Below the pieces are notes generated by a model. It saw only the letters and a program-made list of their open reading frames with translations. It was not told where the DNA came from and ran no database searches. From contig JARLIJ010000195.1 of NCBI GenBank assembly GCA_031291795.1, positions 1-42,160 of the forward strand: a DNA stretch of 42,160 nucleotides, in the 5' to 3' direction. Positions 9,332 to 18,240 of this stretch are shown piece after piece (the first letter of the stretch is position 1; each line of letters opens with the position of its first letter). The position numbers were made by a program, and so were the translations under genes. This stretch comes from Acetobacteraceae bacterium. GTDB lineage: Bacteria; Pseudomonadota; Alphaproteobacteria; Acetobacterales; Acetobacteraceae.

Positions 9332-9664
9332 ATGACTTCGCATAGCGTCCGCGGCACAGGACGGCGCCCTGCCCCCTTGTCCGACACGCCCAGCGTCGAG
9401 GGCGGCGCCCGCCGCAGCGACACTGCACCAGGCCCGAACCGGCCGGACCTCGCCGTGCTGTTCACGATGCCGGACCTCGGCATGAGCGGCGTGGTCGGCG
9501 GCCGCCGCCTCGACGCCATCTCGCTCGACCGCGAAGCGCGTGTCTCCGGCAGTTCGGCCTATGCGCCGGTCGATCGCGGCACCGCCCGTCCCCACACCGT
9601 GGCGCTTTCGGATGGCACGCGGATTACCTTCAGCAGCGCCGACGGCTTGGTGGAATCAGCCTGA
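9332..9664 (+). CDS. Small hypothetical protein
   Basis: A 110-residue protein starting MTSHSVRGTGRR that I do not recognise. The N-terminal third is polar and probably disordered. The C-terminal half, around PDLAVLFTMPDLGMSGVVGG and HTVALSDGTRITFSS, has alternating hydrophobic residues suggestive of beta strands. GGAGG lies nine bases before the ATG at 9332; in-frame starts at 9278 and 9323 are less well placed. No signal peptide or membrane segment is visible. It stands alone between the NUDIX pair and the second kinase. Confidence 0.5.
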   Translation: MTSHSVRGTGRRPAPLSDTPSVEGGARRSDTAPGPNRPDLAVLFTMPDLGMSGVVGGRRLDAISLDREARVSGSSAYAPVDRGTARPHTVALSDGTRITFSSADGLVESA

Positions 9665-9837
9665 TCCAGGCCATCCGGAACGCGCGCCCCTGATAGACCG
9701 ATCAAGGAATCGTGAATGTCTGCGCGGCGTGAATACTCGCATGCGCGCACGAAACCGTGGTGATAGGCTATCGTCGAAAACGCCTCGGGGCATCCGCCCC
9801 GGCCGGCAAGCGGCAGTCTTACGCCATCGGTCATAAA

Positions 9838-12333
9838 ATGCGGCTCTCTACCCGCCTGGTGCTCGTCGTCCTGGTTTGCTTCGTCCCGGTTGTGGGCATG
9901 CAGATATACACTGAGGCCAGCGTCTACCGGCAGCGCCAGACGGAGCTGAATGACGCCGCCCTTCGCCAGGTCGAGCTGGCAAACGCCGACCTGACGAGCA
10001 TTATCGACAGCGCCAAACAGATCGGCGGCGTCATCGGCACGTTCCCCGAGGTCATGAACCTGACAGTTGTTGGTCCTGGCGATGTGGGTCCTGTCGTCGC
10101 GGACCCTGTCGTCGCGGATCCCGGGCTTGCGGGCGCCGGACCGGTCGCCGACTGTAACGAGCGTCTGGCCGCGTTGCACCGCAGCCTGTCCGCCTACCGC
10201 TTCTTCGCCGTCACCGATGCCGCCGGCCGCCCGATTTGCGCGTCCAGCAACCCGCTGATCGCCCCGCAAACAGCGGCGCCGGCCTGGATCGCCCCCCTGC
10301 TTGGGGAGCCTGGATCGGATATCGGGGAATACGCCACCGCGCCCGACATCGAAGGGCCGTTCCTCCCGATCGGCGTACCGCTGCCAGGCGAGAGGGGCTT
10401 GATCGTGGCCGCCCTCGACCTGCGGTGGCTATCGCGCCACCTGCAGGAGACCCAACTCGAACGGCCTTCCCGGCTGCCCAACGCCACGCTGGCGCTAGCG
10501 GACCGTCGCGGCACGGTGATCGCCCGCTTTCCCGAGGCCGAACAATGGACGGGCCGTCCCCTGCCCGACTGGGTCCGGCCGTTGATAACGGGGGCCAGAC
10601 CGACCACGGGTGTCGTCTCCAGCGTGGACGGCGGCCGCGAGCTGGCGGCCTTCATCCCGGGAAGCCTTCCCCCCGTCGGGCTGATGGCCGTCGAATTCCT
10701 CGACCGATCCACCGCCATGGCGGACACCGAAACTACGGTCTGGCGCAACGGGGGCCTGATGGCCGCTGCCGTGCTGGTCGCCCTTGCGCTTGCCTGGCTG
10801 TTCGGCCGCCGCTTCCTCGACCGACCCGCCGAGGCCCTGATCGCCGCAGCCGACCGCTGGCGCAACGGCGATCTGCATGCCCGCGCAGAGATCGCCGGCA
10901 GCGCCGGCGCCTTCTCCGACCTCGCGGGCGCGTTCAATACCATGGCCGCCACGCTGGAACCCCGTGAGCAGGCACAGCGACAGCAGGCCGACCGGCTTAC
11001 CGCCCTGGTGGCGGAGCGCAGCCGGGAGCTGTCGAGCAGCAACAACCGCCTGCAGGTCGAGATTGCGGAACGCGAGAAGACCGAGACGGCCCTTAACCAT
11101 GCCCAGAAGCTCCAGGCCGTTGGCCAGCTTGCAGGCGGAATATCCCACGATTTCAATAATATGCTAACCACCGTCCTGGGTAGCCTGGAACTCATGGAGC
11201 GGCGGGTGGCGACCGTTCCGCAACGCTGGACCGAGGCGGATGCCGAACGGCTGCGGACCCTGATCACGCGTGCCATCGCCGCGGTGGGACGCGGCGCCGA
11301 CCTCAGTTCGGGGCTGCTGCGCTTCGCCCGCCGGCCGCGCGCGGACGCCCGTCCGACCGACGTCAACCGCCTGATCACCGATCTGCTCACGCTGGCGACC
11401 AGCGCGCTGGGCCGGCGCGTCCGCCTCGTCACGGAGCTGGAAGAGGCACCGTGGCCGATCCACGTGGATCCCAGCCAGGTCGAGGCGGCGGTGCTTAACC
11501 TGTGCCTGAACGCGCGGGATGCGATGCCCGAGGGTGGCACGCTGACGATCCGGACGGCCAATACGATGGTGACCGCCGGCCAGACGGCCCCGCAGATGGC
11601 GGCGCCTGGCTTGCCGGCCGATGATGCCCTGCCGCCGGGCCCGTATGTCAGCATCGCGATCATCGACACCGGCACCGGCATGACGCCCGAGGTGCAGCGC
11701 CGAGCCTTCGACCCGTTCTTCAGCACCAAAGGGGACGCGGGCTCCGGCCTCGGCCTAAGCCAGGTGCAGGGCATGGTCCGTCAGGCCGGCGGCACCGTGC
11801 GGCTGCGCAGCACGCCGGGCAGCGGCACCGAGATCACCTTGCTGCTGCCGCGTGCGAACGTCGAAGCCACCGCGGCCACGCTTGCGCCCCACGCCGCCGC
11901 CCCGGTCCGGCACAAGCTGCCGGCCATGACCGTCATGGTGGTCGATGACGACCAGGCCGTGCGCCAGGTGACGGTGGAGATGCTGCGCGACCTCGGCTGC
12001 GAGGTGCTGCAGGCGCCTGGCGGCGCCGAGGCGCTCGCCCTGTTGGCGAAGACCGGCAAGCCGCCGGACATCCTGCTGGTGGATTATGCCATGCCGGGCA
12101 TGAATGGCCTCACCTTGGCACGACGACTGCGGGAAGACGGGTTGACCGTGCCGATCGGGATGGTCACCGGCTATGCCGAACTGGCCGAAGTGGACGCAGG
12201 CGAGAGCCCGTTGGACGGGCTGCTGCGCAAGCCGTTCACCATCGACGAGTTGCAGGCGCTGGTGGTCCGACTGGCCGCCCGCGGCCGTCCGCGCTCCAAC
12301 ATCGTCCGCCTGCCGGTGCCCCAACGCGGCTGA
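9838..12333 (+). CDS. Hybrid sensor histidine kinase with periplasmic sensor, HAMP, HisKA, HATPase and REC domains
   Basis: An 831-residue membrane kinase. Membrane segments near 5-24 and 305-322 enclose a sensor region of about 280 residues that resembles double-Cache domains. A HAMP-like segment follows at 325-375, then a coiled coil to about 425. The HisKA motif GGISHDFNN gives phospho-acceptor His437. The N box is LCLNARDAM (Asn558), with DTGTGM and GSGLGL for ATP. A C-terminal receiver carries Asp749 in LLVDYAMPG and Lys798. This HDFNN class is typical of PAS/hybrid kinases with an attached receiver. The ATG at 9838 is chosen because it directly precedes the first membrane helix, although the frame opens 81 bp earlier. 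No partner regulator is adjacent. A 15-bp duplication encodes the repeated VVADP near residue 86. Confidence 0.9.
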   Translation: MRLSTRLVLVVLVCFVPVVGMQIYTEASVYRQRQTELNDAALRQVELANADLTSIIDSAKQIGGVIGTFPEVMNLTVVGPGDVGPVVADPVVADPGLAGAGPVADCNERLAALHRSLSAYRFFAVTDAAGRPICASSNPLIAPQTAAPAWIAPLLGEPGSDIGEYATAPDIEGPFLPIGVPLPGERGLIVAALDLRWLSRHLQETQLERPSRLPNATLALADRRGTVIARFPEAEQWTGRPLPDWVRPLITGARPTTGVVSSVDGGRELAAFIPGSLPPVGLMAVEFLDRSTAMADTETTVWRNGGLMAAAVLVALALAWLFGRRFLDRPAEALIAAADRWRNGDLHARAEIAGSAGAFSDLAGAFNTMAATLEPREQAQRQQADRLTALVAERSRELSSSNNRLQVEIAEREKTETALNHAQKLQAVGQLAGGISHDFNNMLTTVLGSLELMERRVATVPQRWTEADAERLRTLITRAIAAVGRGADLSSGLLRFARRPRADARPTDVNRLITDLLTLATSALGRRVRLVTELEEAPWPIHVDPSQVEAAVLNLCLNARDAMPEGGTLTIRTANTMVTAGQTAPQMAAPGLPADDALPPGPYVSIAIIDTGTGMTPEVQRRAFDPFFSTKGDAGSGLGLSQVQGMVRQAGGTVRLRSTPGSGTEITLLLPRANVEATAATLAPHAAAPVRHKLPAMTVMVVDDDQAVRQVTVEMLRDLGCEVLQAPGGAEALALLAKTGKPPDILLVDYAMPGMNGLTLARRLREDGLTVPIGMVTGYAELAEVDAGESPLDGLLRKPFTIDELQALVVRLAARGRPRSNIVRLPVPQRG

Positions 12334-12419
12334 CACGGCCGGATCCGGATGATCTGGATCAAGGCACACCGCCACCGCCGGTGACATGATTCTGTCCGAA
12401 TTCTACGTGGGAGGCAGAC

Positions 12420-13277
12420 ATGGCGCTGAAAGATATCCTGGTTCATCTCGACAACGGGGCACGTAGCGGCGTTCGGCTGGAAGTCGCCGCGGCACTGGCG
12501 CGCCGGCATGGAGCCCATCTCACCGGTCTGGGCGTGATCGACCTGCCGTCGGTTGACTTCTTCTACGGCTCCGCCATGCCGTTCGCGGGCACCGGCCCCG
12601 AGGAAGTGGTCGAGCGCATGCGCGCAGATGCCATAGCGGTGGTTGCCCCCGTGGAAGCGGCATTCCATGAGCGGATGCGCGCCGAGGGGCTCGATAGCGA
12701 GTGGCGATTGGTGGAGGGCCACTTGCCGGCCGTTGTGGCACTGCACGCGCGCTATGCCGACCTGACGGTCCTGGGCCAGTCCAACCGCTACGCGCCGCAG
12801 GAGAATGTCGGGATCGACGCCATGGTGGCGAACACGATCATGACCTCCGGGCGACCCGTCCTCGGGGTGCCCTTCGCCGGGTCGTTCCCCGCTGTCGGCA
12901 GTCGCGTGCTGGTAGCCTGGAATGCCACGCGGGAGGCGGCGCGCGCGGTCAACGACGCCTTGCCGCTGCTGGAAACGGCGAGTCTGGTCACGGTGGTCGC
13001 GGTCAATCCCAAGCACGGGATTGCCGGCCATGGGGACGTACCGGCAGCGGATATCGTGCTGCACCTTGCTCGCCATGGCGTGCGAGCGGAAGCGGCCCAC
13101 ACGGTGGCTCACGACATCGCCGATGGCGAGGCTCTGTTGTCCTATGCCGCGGATATCGGCGCGGACCTGATCGTGGCGGGCGCCTACGGCCACTCCCGCG
13201 CGCGGGAGATGGTGTTCGGCGGCGTCACCCAGACATTGCTGTCGGAAATGACCGTGCCGGTTTTCCTGGCGCACTGA
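12420..13277 (+). CDS. Tandem-domain universal stress protein
   Basis: A 285-residue cytoplasmic protein made of two UspA domains of roughly 140 residues each. The first begins MALKDILVHLDNGARS; the second begins near VGSRVLVAWNATREAARAV. The C-terminal half ends with GAYGHSRAREMVFGG, matching the UspA nucleotide-binding pattern G-x2-G-x9-G. The equivalent segment in the first half is less clear, so ATP binding may be limited to one domain. GGGAGG precedes the ATG. Such proteins support survival under stress, but their molecular role is mostly undefined. It follows the hybrid kinase by 86 bp and is on the same strand, so co-transcription is possible. Confidence 0.9.
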   Translation: MALKDILVHLDNGARSGVRLEVAAALARRHGAHLTGLGVIDLPSVDFFYGSAMPFAGTGPEEVVERMRADAIAVVAPVEAAFHERMRAEGLDSEWRLVEGHLPAVVALHARYADLTVLGQSNRYAPQENVGIDAMVANTIMTSGRPVLGVPFAGSFPAVGSRVLVAWNATREAARAVNDALPLLETASLVTVVAVNPKHGIAGHGDVPAADIVLHLARHGVRAEAAHTVAHDIADGEALLSYAADIGADLIVAGAYGHSRAREMVFGGVTQTLLSEMTVPVFLAH

Positions 13278-13415
13278 CCACTGGCCGGAAAGCGGCGGAC
13301 GGCGCCGACGCCCGCGCCGCCGCGGGGAAAACTGCGAGGCGCCCGAACCGGCGCCAGCGGCCCGGTCGGCCTGCCGCACGGCCGAAGCCACGCGGCAGCG
13401 GCACCCGGTGTCCTG

Positions 13416-13907
13416 TTACGGACGCGACGGCGGATAGACCGCCGACGGGTACCCCGGAGGCGGCGGCGGATAGCTCGGGGCCGCCGTGAAGCCCGGCACC
13501 TGGTTGCCGCGCGAGTACATGCACTGCGAATATGCCATGTCGTAGCGCTGCTGCAGCGAGTATTGCGCTTGCTGGGCGGGTCCGGCGCCGACGGCAGTCC
13601 CGCCGAGCGCGCCAGCGCCCGCACCGATCGCAGCCCCCCGGCCGCCGCCGATCGCGGCCCCCAGGCCGGCCCCCAGCGCGGTCCCGACCACCCCGGTCAG
13701 AACCTGCTGGTTGTTGGCCTGCTGCGCCCCGCCGGCAACCTGGCCGTCGGCATATTGCTTGCACAAGGCCTGGTCCGACTGGAACACGTCGAACGGCTTG
13801 CCGGGCGCCGGCATGACCGCGACGCTGGGGCCCATCGGCTGGCTGACGCAGGCGCTGAGCAACACAAGAGAAGCCAGAAGTGCTGCCGGCGTCTTCATAG
13901 ATGACAT
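13416..13907 (-). CDS. Glycine-zipper outer-membrane-type lipoprotein
   Basis: A 163-residue lipoprotein: a signal ends at the lipobox LLSAC with lipid-modified Cys20. The centre, about residues 70-108, is a glycine/alanine zipper (GTALGAGLGAAIGGGRGAAIG and following), as in YMGG/SlyB-like proteins that insert hairpins in the outer membrane. Two further cysteines occur at CKQYADGQ and YSQCMYSRGNQV. The latter resembles the CMxxRGY-type ending of a widespread family of glycine-zipper lipoproteins. The C-terminus is proline/tyrosine-rich. The start at 13907 has AAGGA about nine bases upstream. It lies 18 bp downstream of the other secreted protein gene, so the two probably form an envelope operon. 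Confidence 0.82.
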   Translation of the reverse strand: MSSMKTPAALLASLVLLSACVSQPMGPSVAVMPAPGKPFDVFQSDQALCKQYADGQVAGGAQQANNQQVLTGVVGTALGAGLGAAIGGGRGAAIGAGAGALGGTAVGAGPAQQAQYSLQQRYDMAYSQCMYSRGNQVPGFTAAPSYPPPPPGYPSAVYPPSRP

Positions 13908-13925
13908 GAGGGAACGTCCTTATCT

Positions 13926-14567
13926 CTATGGCGTTGCGGGTACTTCCCGCCATGGCCCATTACACGCAGGGACGTAGGGATAGTAACCCTGGGGATCGTC
14001 ACAGAAGTACCAGAACTGTGACGGAGGGACACCGCCCACTGGTGGCGGCGGCTCCGCCACCACCGGTGGCGGCTCGACATAGGTTGGGTACGGGTACACC
14101 GGCGCGTCGTACCAGAACCATGTCGGCCCCACGCCCCACCACCAGCCATAGCGCCCGTCGTGCCACTCATGATGCCATTGACCGCCACGCCAGGCCTCGG
14201 GACCCGGGTGATAGCGCTCGTAGCCACCAGAAAAATGCGAGTCGTGTCCCGGTGGACCGTGCGGGCCGGGACCACCTGGCGGAAAACCGCCATGCGACCA
14301 CTGCCCAGGCGGACCGCCTCCGCTATGCGGCGGCTGCCCCGGCCCGCCACCACCGTGCGGCGGTTGCCCCGGCGGACCGCCACCACCAGCGTGCGGCGGC
14401 TGTCCCGGCGGACCGCCTCCACCATGGGGCGGCTGACCGCCACCCGGCCCATGGGAATGCTCGCGGTCAAACCCCTCTTGCGCAGCAGCCGGCGCGGCAA
14501 ATGCCAACGCAGCGAATAGCGCCAAGGGCGCGACCGACAGGAAAAGACAGGCAGCGCGAGGGCGCAT
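13926..14567 (-). CDS. Secreted Pro/Gly/His-rich repeat protein
   Basis: A 213-residue exported protein with a classical signal peptide ending AAPAAAQ. Residues about 40-110 are low-complexity repeats of the form GGGGPPGQPPH, encoded by imperfect DNA repeats at roughly 14,285-14,450. They are followed by a tryptophan/tyrosine-rich part (WWWGVGPTWFWYD). The C-terminus WYFCDDPQGYYPYVPACNGPW carries two cysteines and is a recurring ending of small secreted proteobacterial proteins of unknown function. The histidine density might bind metals, but that is inference. It is first in a likely two-gene operon with the glycine-zipper lipoprotein gene. Confidence 0.8.
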   Translation of the reverse strand: MRPRAACLFLSVAPLALFAALAFAAPAAAQEGFDREHSHGPGGGQPPHGGGGPPGQPPHAGGGGPPGQPPHGGGGPGQPPHSGGGPPGQWSHGGFPPGGPGPHGPPGHDSHFSGGYERYHPGPEAWRGGQWHHEWHDGRYGWWWGVGPTWFWYDAPVYPYPTYVEPPPVVAEPPPPVGGVPPSQFWYFCDDPQGYYPYVPACNGPWREVPATP

Positions 14568-14652
14568 GGCAAAGCCTCAAAGGACAGGGGACCGCCGGGC
14601 GGTCATTCGTTGCGTAGACTTGAACCCCGCACCCTGGCTTTTCCAAGGCAAC

Positions 14653-15318
14653 TCATCGATCGACCTCCGATCGAAACGCCGCCACGAACGACCGCATGGT
14701 TGCCACACGTTCGGTGGCGGCTGCTTGGCCGGCCCGGGTCGCAAACCCATCCGCCAACCGGAACAGCTTAGCCGAAAAATGGTCGAAGGCGAACCGGCGG
14801 TCGTCCAGTGCACGGGCAGTGGCGTCGGGATCCAGAGGGTCGTAAAGCGCCGATCCCATGCGCCCGCCGACATAGAAGCAGCGGGCGACGCCGATCGCCC
14901 CGATGGCATCCAGCCGGTCGGCGTCCTGCAGGATGCGCGCCTCGAGCGTCTCCGGCGCGATCCCTGCGGAAAAGCTATGCGCTTCAATGGCATGAGCCAG
15001 TCCATCGACGCGCGGCCCCGGCCAGCCCAGCGCACCGACGATCTCCCGCGCCCGGGCGGCCGCGAGGCGGGAGGCCTGGGCGCGCAATGGCGAATCCTTC
15101 TCCACCGCGACGCAGTCATGCAGAATTGCCGCGGCGGCAAGCAGCGTCATGTCGCAGCCCGATTCGGTGGCAGCGATCGCCGCGGCGTTCCGCCACACCC
15201 GCAGCAAATGCGACAGGTCGTGCGACCCGTCGGTGCCGGCCGGCCCCAGCGTGGACAGCAGTTGCGCCGCCAGCGCCTCGTGCGGCGCGAAGGCAGCGGT
15301 CGCTTCGTGCAGCGTCAC
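14653..15318 (-). CDS. HD-domain metal-dependent phosphohydrolase
   Basis: A 221-residue cytoplasmic HD-superfamily protein, related to the YedJ group. The motif HDLSHLLRV (residues 33-41) provides the first histidine. ILHD (66-68 region) provides the HD doublet, and LQDADRLDAIGAIGVAR provides the later aspartate. Together these form the metal site used for phosphoester or phosphoanhydride hydrolysis; the substrate is unknown. The start is a GTG at 15318 that overlaps the acyl-CoA dehydrogenase stop as GTGA, so translation is coupled to that gene. The 85 bp between this gene and the preceding secreted-protein gene contains nothing recognised. Confidence 0.85.
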   Translation of the reverse strand: MTLHEATAAFAPHEALAAQLLSTLGPAGTDGSHDLSHLLRVWRNAAAIAATESGCDMTLLAAAAILHDCVAVEKDSPLRAQASRLAAARAREIVGALGWPGPRVDGLAHAIEAHSFSAGIAPETLEARILQDADRLDAIGAIGVARCFYVGGRMGSALYDPLDPDATARALDDRRFAFDHFSAKLFRLADGFATRAGQAAATERVATMRSFVAAFRSEVDR

Positions 15319-16451
15319 AGCATTCGCTGCAGGATCAGTTTCTGCACGTCCGATGTGCCCTCATAGATCTGGCAGACCCGCACGTCGCGGTAGATCCGCT
15401 CCACCGGATAGTCCGCCAGGAAGCCGTAGCCGCCCAGCGTCTGGATCGCGGCGCTGCAGATCGCCTCCGCCGCTTCGGAGGCGAACAGCTTGGCCATGCA
15501 GGCCGCCTCCAGCGCCGGGCTGCCCGCCGCCTTCAGCCGCGCGGCATACAGCGTGAGCTGGCGGGCGGCCTCCAGCTTGGTTTTGGCGTCGGCCAGCCGG
15601 AAGCCGACCGCCTGGAAGTCGATGATCTTGCCCCCGAAGGAGGACCGCTCCTTGGCATAGCCGATCGCATAGTCCAGCGCGGCCCGCGCCATCCCGACGC
15701 TTTGCGCGGCAATGCCGATTCGCCCGCTTTCCAGGGTGGAGAGCGCGATCCGGTAGCCCTCTCCCTCGGCACCGACCATCTGGTCGGCCGGGACCTCCAT
15801 GTCCTCGAAGAGCAGCGCGCAGGTCTCGGATGCCGCCTGGCCCAGCTTAGCCTCCTTGCGGGCGACCACATACCCAGGCGTGGCCTTGTCCACCACGAAG
15901 CAGGACAGCCCCTTCTTCCCGGCGGCCGGATCGGTGACGGCGAACAGCACGGTGCTGCCGGGGATCGAGCCCGAGGTGATGAACTGCTTGGCCCCGTTGA
16001 TGACATAGCGGTCGCCGCGGCGGACCGCCCGGGAGCGCAAGGCCGACGCGTCCGATCCCGCCTGCGGTTCGGTCAGCGCGAACGAGCCGACCCCCTCCCC
16101 GGCTGCCAGCGGCCGCAGCCAGTGGTCCTTCTGGGCCGCCGTCCCGTACTGCGCCAGCACGATGCAGGTCGGCGAGTTGTGCACCGACACCAGCGTGGAG
16201 ACGGAGCCGTCGCCGGCCGCGATCTCCTCCAGCAGCAGAGCGTAGGTCACCGGGTCGATCTCCGATCCGCCCCATTCCGCGGGGGTGGTGGCGCCCAGGA
16301 TACCCAGCTCGCCGAGTTCGCGGATGATCTCCGGCTCGATGCGCGCGGCCTTTTCCCGTTCCGCCGCGTGCGGGGCGAGGCGGTCCTGGGCGAAGCGGCG
16401 GACCATATCGACGATCAGGGTGTCGCCGGTCGAGGAGATGCTATCGGGCAT
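15315..16451 (-). CDS. Acyl-CoA dehydrogenase
   Basis: A 378-residue FAD enzyme oxidising acyl-CoA to the 2-enoyl-CoA, passing electrons to ETF. The full family layout is visible: an N-terminal helical domain; FALTEPQAGSDAS (flavin/substrate segment) near 125-140; KQFITSG; a middle beta domain; and the helical C-terminus with RSSFGGKIIDFQ. The C-terminal IYEGTSDVQ carries the usual catalytic glutamate position of short/medium-chain acyl-CoA dehydrogenases. Chain-length specificity cannot be set. It heads a two-gene unit with the HD hydrolase. The 235-bp region upstream is shared with the divergent transhydrogenase gene and should hold both promoters, though none is obvious. Confidence 0.93.
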   Translation of the reverse strand: MPDSISSTGDTLIVDMVRRFAQDRLAPHAAEREKAARIEPEIIRELGELGILGATTPAEWGGSEIDPVTYALLLEEIAAGDGSVSTLVSVHNSPTCIVLAQYGTAAQKDHWLRPLAAGEGVGSFALTEPQAGSDASALRSRAVRRGDRYVINGAKQFITSGSIPGSTVLFAVTDPAAGKKGLSCFVVDKATPGYVVARKEAKLGQAASETCALLFEDMEVPADQMVGAEGEGYRIALSTLESGRIGIAAQSVGMARAALDYAIGYAKERSSFGGKIIDFQAVGFRLADAKTKLEAARQLTLYAARLKAAGSPALEAACMAKLFASEAAEAICSAAIQTLGGYGFLADYPVERIYRDVRVCQIYEGTSDVQKLILQRML

Positions 16452-16686
16452 GGGGGGCCTCCCGGTTCGGCCTTTGTTAAGGTCTGGCGCCTATCTGATG
16501 GCAGCTTGCGCCAATGACAGCCTCGGTGCGCGGTTCTACGCCGGGGCAACGTGGGGGTCCATCGCGACCCGGGGATCGGGATACCAACGACTGCCATCGG
16601 GACATCACTATCCAGTACCTGGCGTATGGCCCAGCATATGCATGCCCTTCCCCGCACCCGAACCCGCACGGCCATGACGCCCTGAC

Positions 16687-18084
16687 ATGACCATCACCAA
16701 CCACGACTTCATCGTCATTGGCAGCGGCCCCGCCGGCCGCCGTGCCGCCATTCAGGCCGCCAAGCTCGGACGCTCCGTGCTGGTCGTCGAGAAAGGCCGG
16801 CGCGTCGGCGGCGTGTCGGTCCATACCGGCACCATCCCGTCCAAGACCCTGCGCGAGACGGTGCTGAACCTGACCGGCTGGCGGGAACGCGGCTTTTACG
16901 GCCGGGCCTACCGGGTGAAGAAGGACATCAGCGCCAAGGACCTGATGATCCGCCTGCACATGACCCTCGACCATGAGGTCGACGTGCTGGAACACCAGTT
17001 CACCCGCAACAACGTCACCACGCTGCGCGGCACCGGCCGGTTCGCCGACCCGCACCATGTCGAGGTCACGCTGGAGAACGGCGACCTGCGCACCGTGCGC
17101 GGCGACAAGATACTGATCGCGGTCGGCACCCGCCCCTATCGCCCGGCGGACGTGCCGTTCAACGGCACCAGCGTGCTGGACAGCGACGAGATCATCGAGC
17201 TGAACCACCTGCCGCGCAGCCTGACCGTGGTCGGCGGCGGCGTCATCGGTGTCGAGTACGCGACAATCTTCAGCGCGCTGGACGTCAACGTCACCCTGAT
17301 CGAGTCGCGCCCGCGCTTCCTGGAATTCCTCGACGAGGAGCTGGTCGAGGATTTCGTCCATCAGTTGCGCGACCGCGGCATCGCCATTCGGTTCGGCACC
17401 AAGGTCGCCCGCATCGAGTTCGAGCACGACTGGCCGGTGACCATCCTCGACAATGGCCGCCGCATCCGGACCGAGTCGCTGCTGTATGCCGCCGGCCGGG
17501 TGGGCGCGACCGACACGCTGAACCTCGAAGCCTGCGAGGTGGCGGCGGATGAGCGCGGCCGGCTGAAGGTGGATCCGCATACATTCCAGACATCGGTGCC
17601 GCATATCTACTCAGCGGGCGACGCGATCGGGTTCCCCAGCCTGGCCTCGACCTCAATGGAGCAGGGGCGGATCGCGGCGTGCCACGCCTTCAACATCCCG
17701 CTGCCCCCGGCCCCGGAGTTCTTCCCGTACGGGATCTACGCGGTGCCGGAGATCTCCACCGTGGGCATGAGCGAGGAGGAAGTCCGCCGCCGCGGCATCC
17801 CCTACGAATGCGGCATCGCGCGGTTCCGGGAGACCTCGCGCGGCCACATCATGGGCCTCAGCACCGGCATGATGAAGATGATCTTCTCGCTGAAGACTCG
17901 CCGCCTGCTGGGCGTGCACATCGTGGGCGAGGGCGCGACGGAGCTGGTCCATATCGGCCAGGCGGTGCTGAACCTGCATGGCACGTTGGACTACTTCATT
18001 GAAAACACGTTCAATTATCCAACGCTGGCAGAGGCCTACAAGATCGCCGCGCTGGATGCCTGGAACCGGATGACCAGCAGTTGA
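16687..18084 (+). CDS. sthA: Soluble (Si-specific) NAD(P)+ transhydrogenase
   Basis: A 465-residue flavoprotein exchanging reducing equivalents between NADPH and NAD+ in the cytoplasm. The FAD motif is VIGSGPAGRRAA near 11-22; the NAD(P) motif is VVGGGVIGVEYA near 181-192; the second FAD motif contains YSAGDAIGFP. The position where related disulfide reductases have CxxxxC instead reads GVSVHTGTIPSKTLRE, and this loss of redox cysteines separates SthA from lipoamide dehydrogenase. The C-terminal dimer interface ends NYPTLAEAYKIAALDAWNR. Together with NADP-type isocitrate dehydrogenase in this window it fits NADPH balancing, though the genes are not linked. It is divergent from the acyl-CoA dehydrogenase gene. 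Confidence 0.95.
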   Translation: MTITNHDFIVIGSGPAGRRAAIQAAKLGRSVLVVEKGRRVGGVSVHTGTIPSKTLRETVLNLTGWRERGFYGRAYRVKKDISAKDLMIRLHMTLDHEVDVLEHQFTRNNVTTLRGTGRFADPHHVEVTLENGDLRTVRGDKILIAVGTRPYRPADVPFNGTSVLDSDEIIELNHLPRSLTVVGGGVIGVEYATIFSALDVNVTLIESRPRFLEFLDEELVEDFVHQLRDRGIAIRFGTKVARIEFEHDWPVTILDNGRRIRTESLLYAAGRVGATDTLNLEACEVAADERGRLKVDPHTFQTSVPHIYSAGDAIGFPSLASTSMEQGRIAACHAFNIPLPPAPEFFPYGIYAVPEISTVGMSEEEVRRRGIPYECGIARFRETSRGHIMGLSTGMMKMIFSLKTRRLLGVHIVGEGATELVHIGQAVLNLHGTLDYFIENTFNYPTLAEAYKIAALDAWNRMTSS

Positions 18085-18240
18085 GCCCATCCCGGACCTG
18101 CCGCCGCGCCGCGCCGCGTCGGGGTGACCTTTCCCAGTGGCCTTTCCCAGACCGGGCGACGGCTTGTATGGTCGCGCTCCCACTCGTCACAGGCCCACGC
18201 GCCGCCCTCGTCGCAGGCCAACTCCTCGCAGGATAATGTC

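Noticed and set aside
10068-10130. 15-bp direct repeat in the second kinase gene as a regulatory repeat
   Set aside because: It is in frame, encodes a doubled VVADP in the sensor domain, and looks like a local codon duplication.
14285-14450. Short repeats that could suggest a CRISPR array
   Set aside because: They are imperfect Gly/Pro/His codon repeats inside a signal-peptide-bearing coding frame, with no regular unique spacers.
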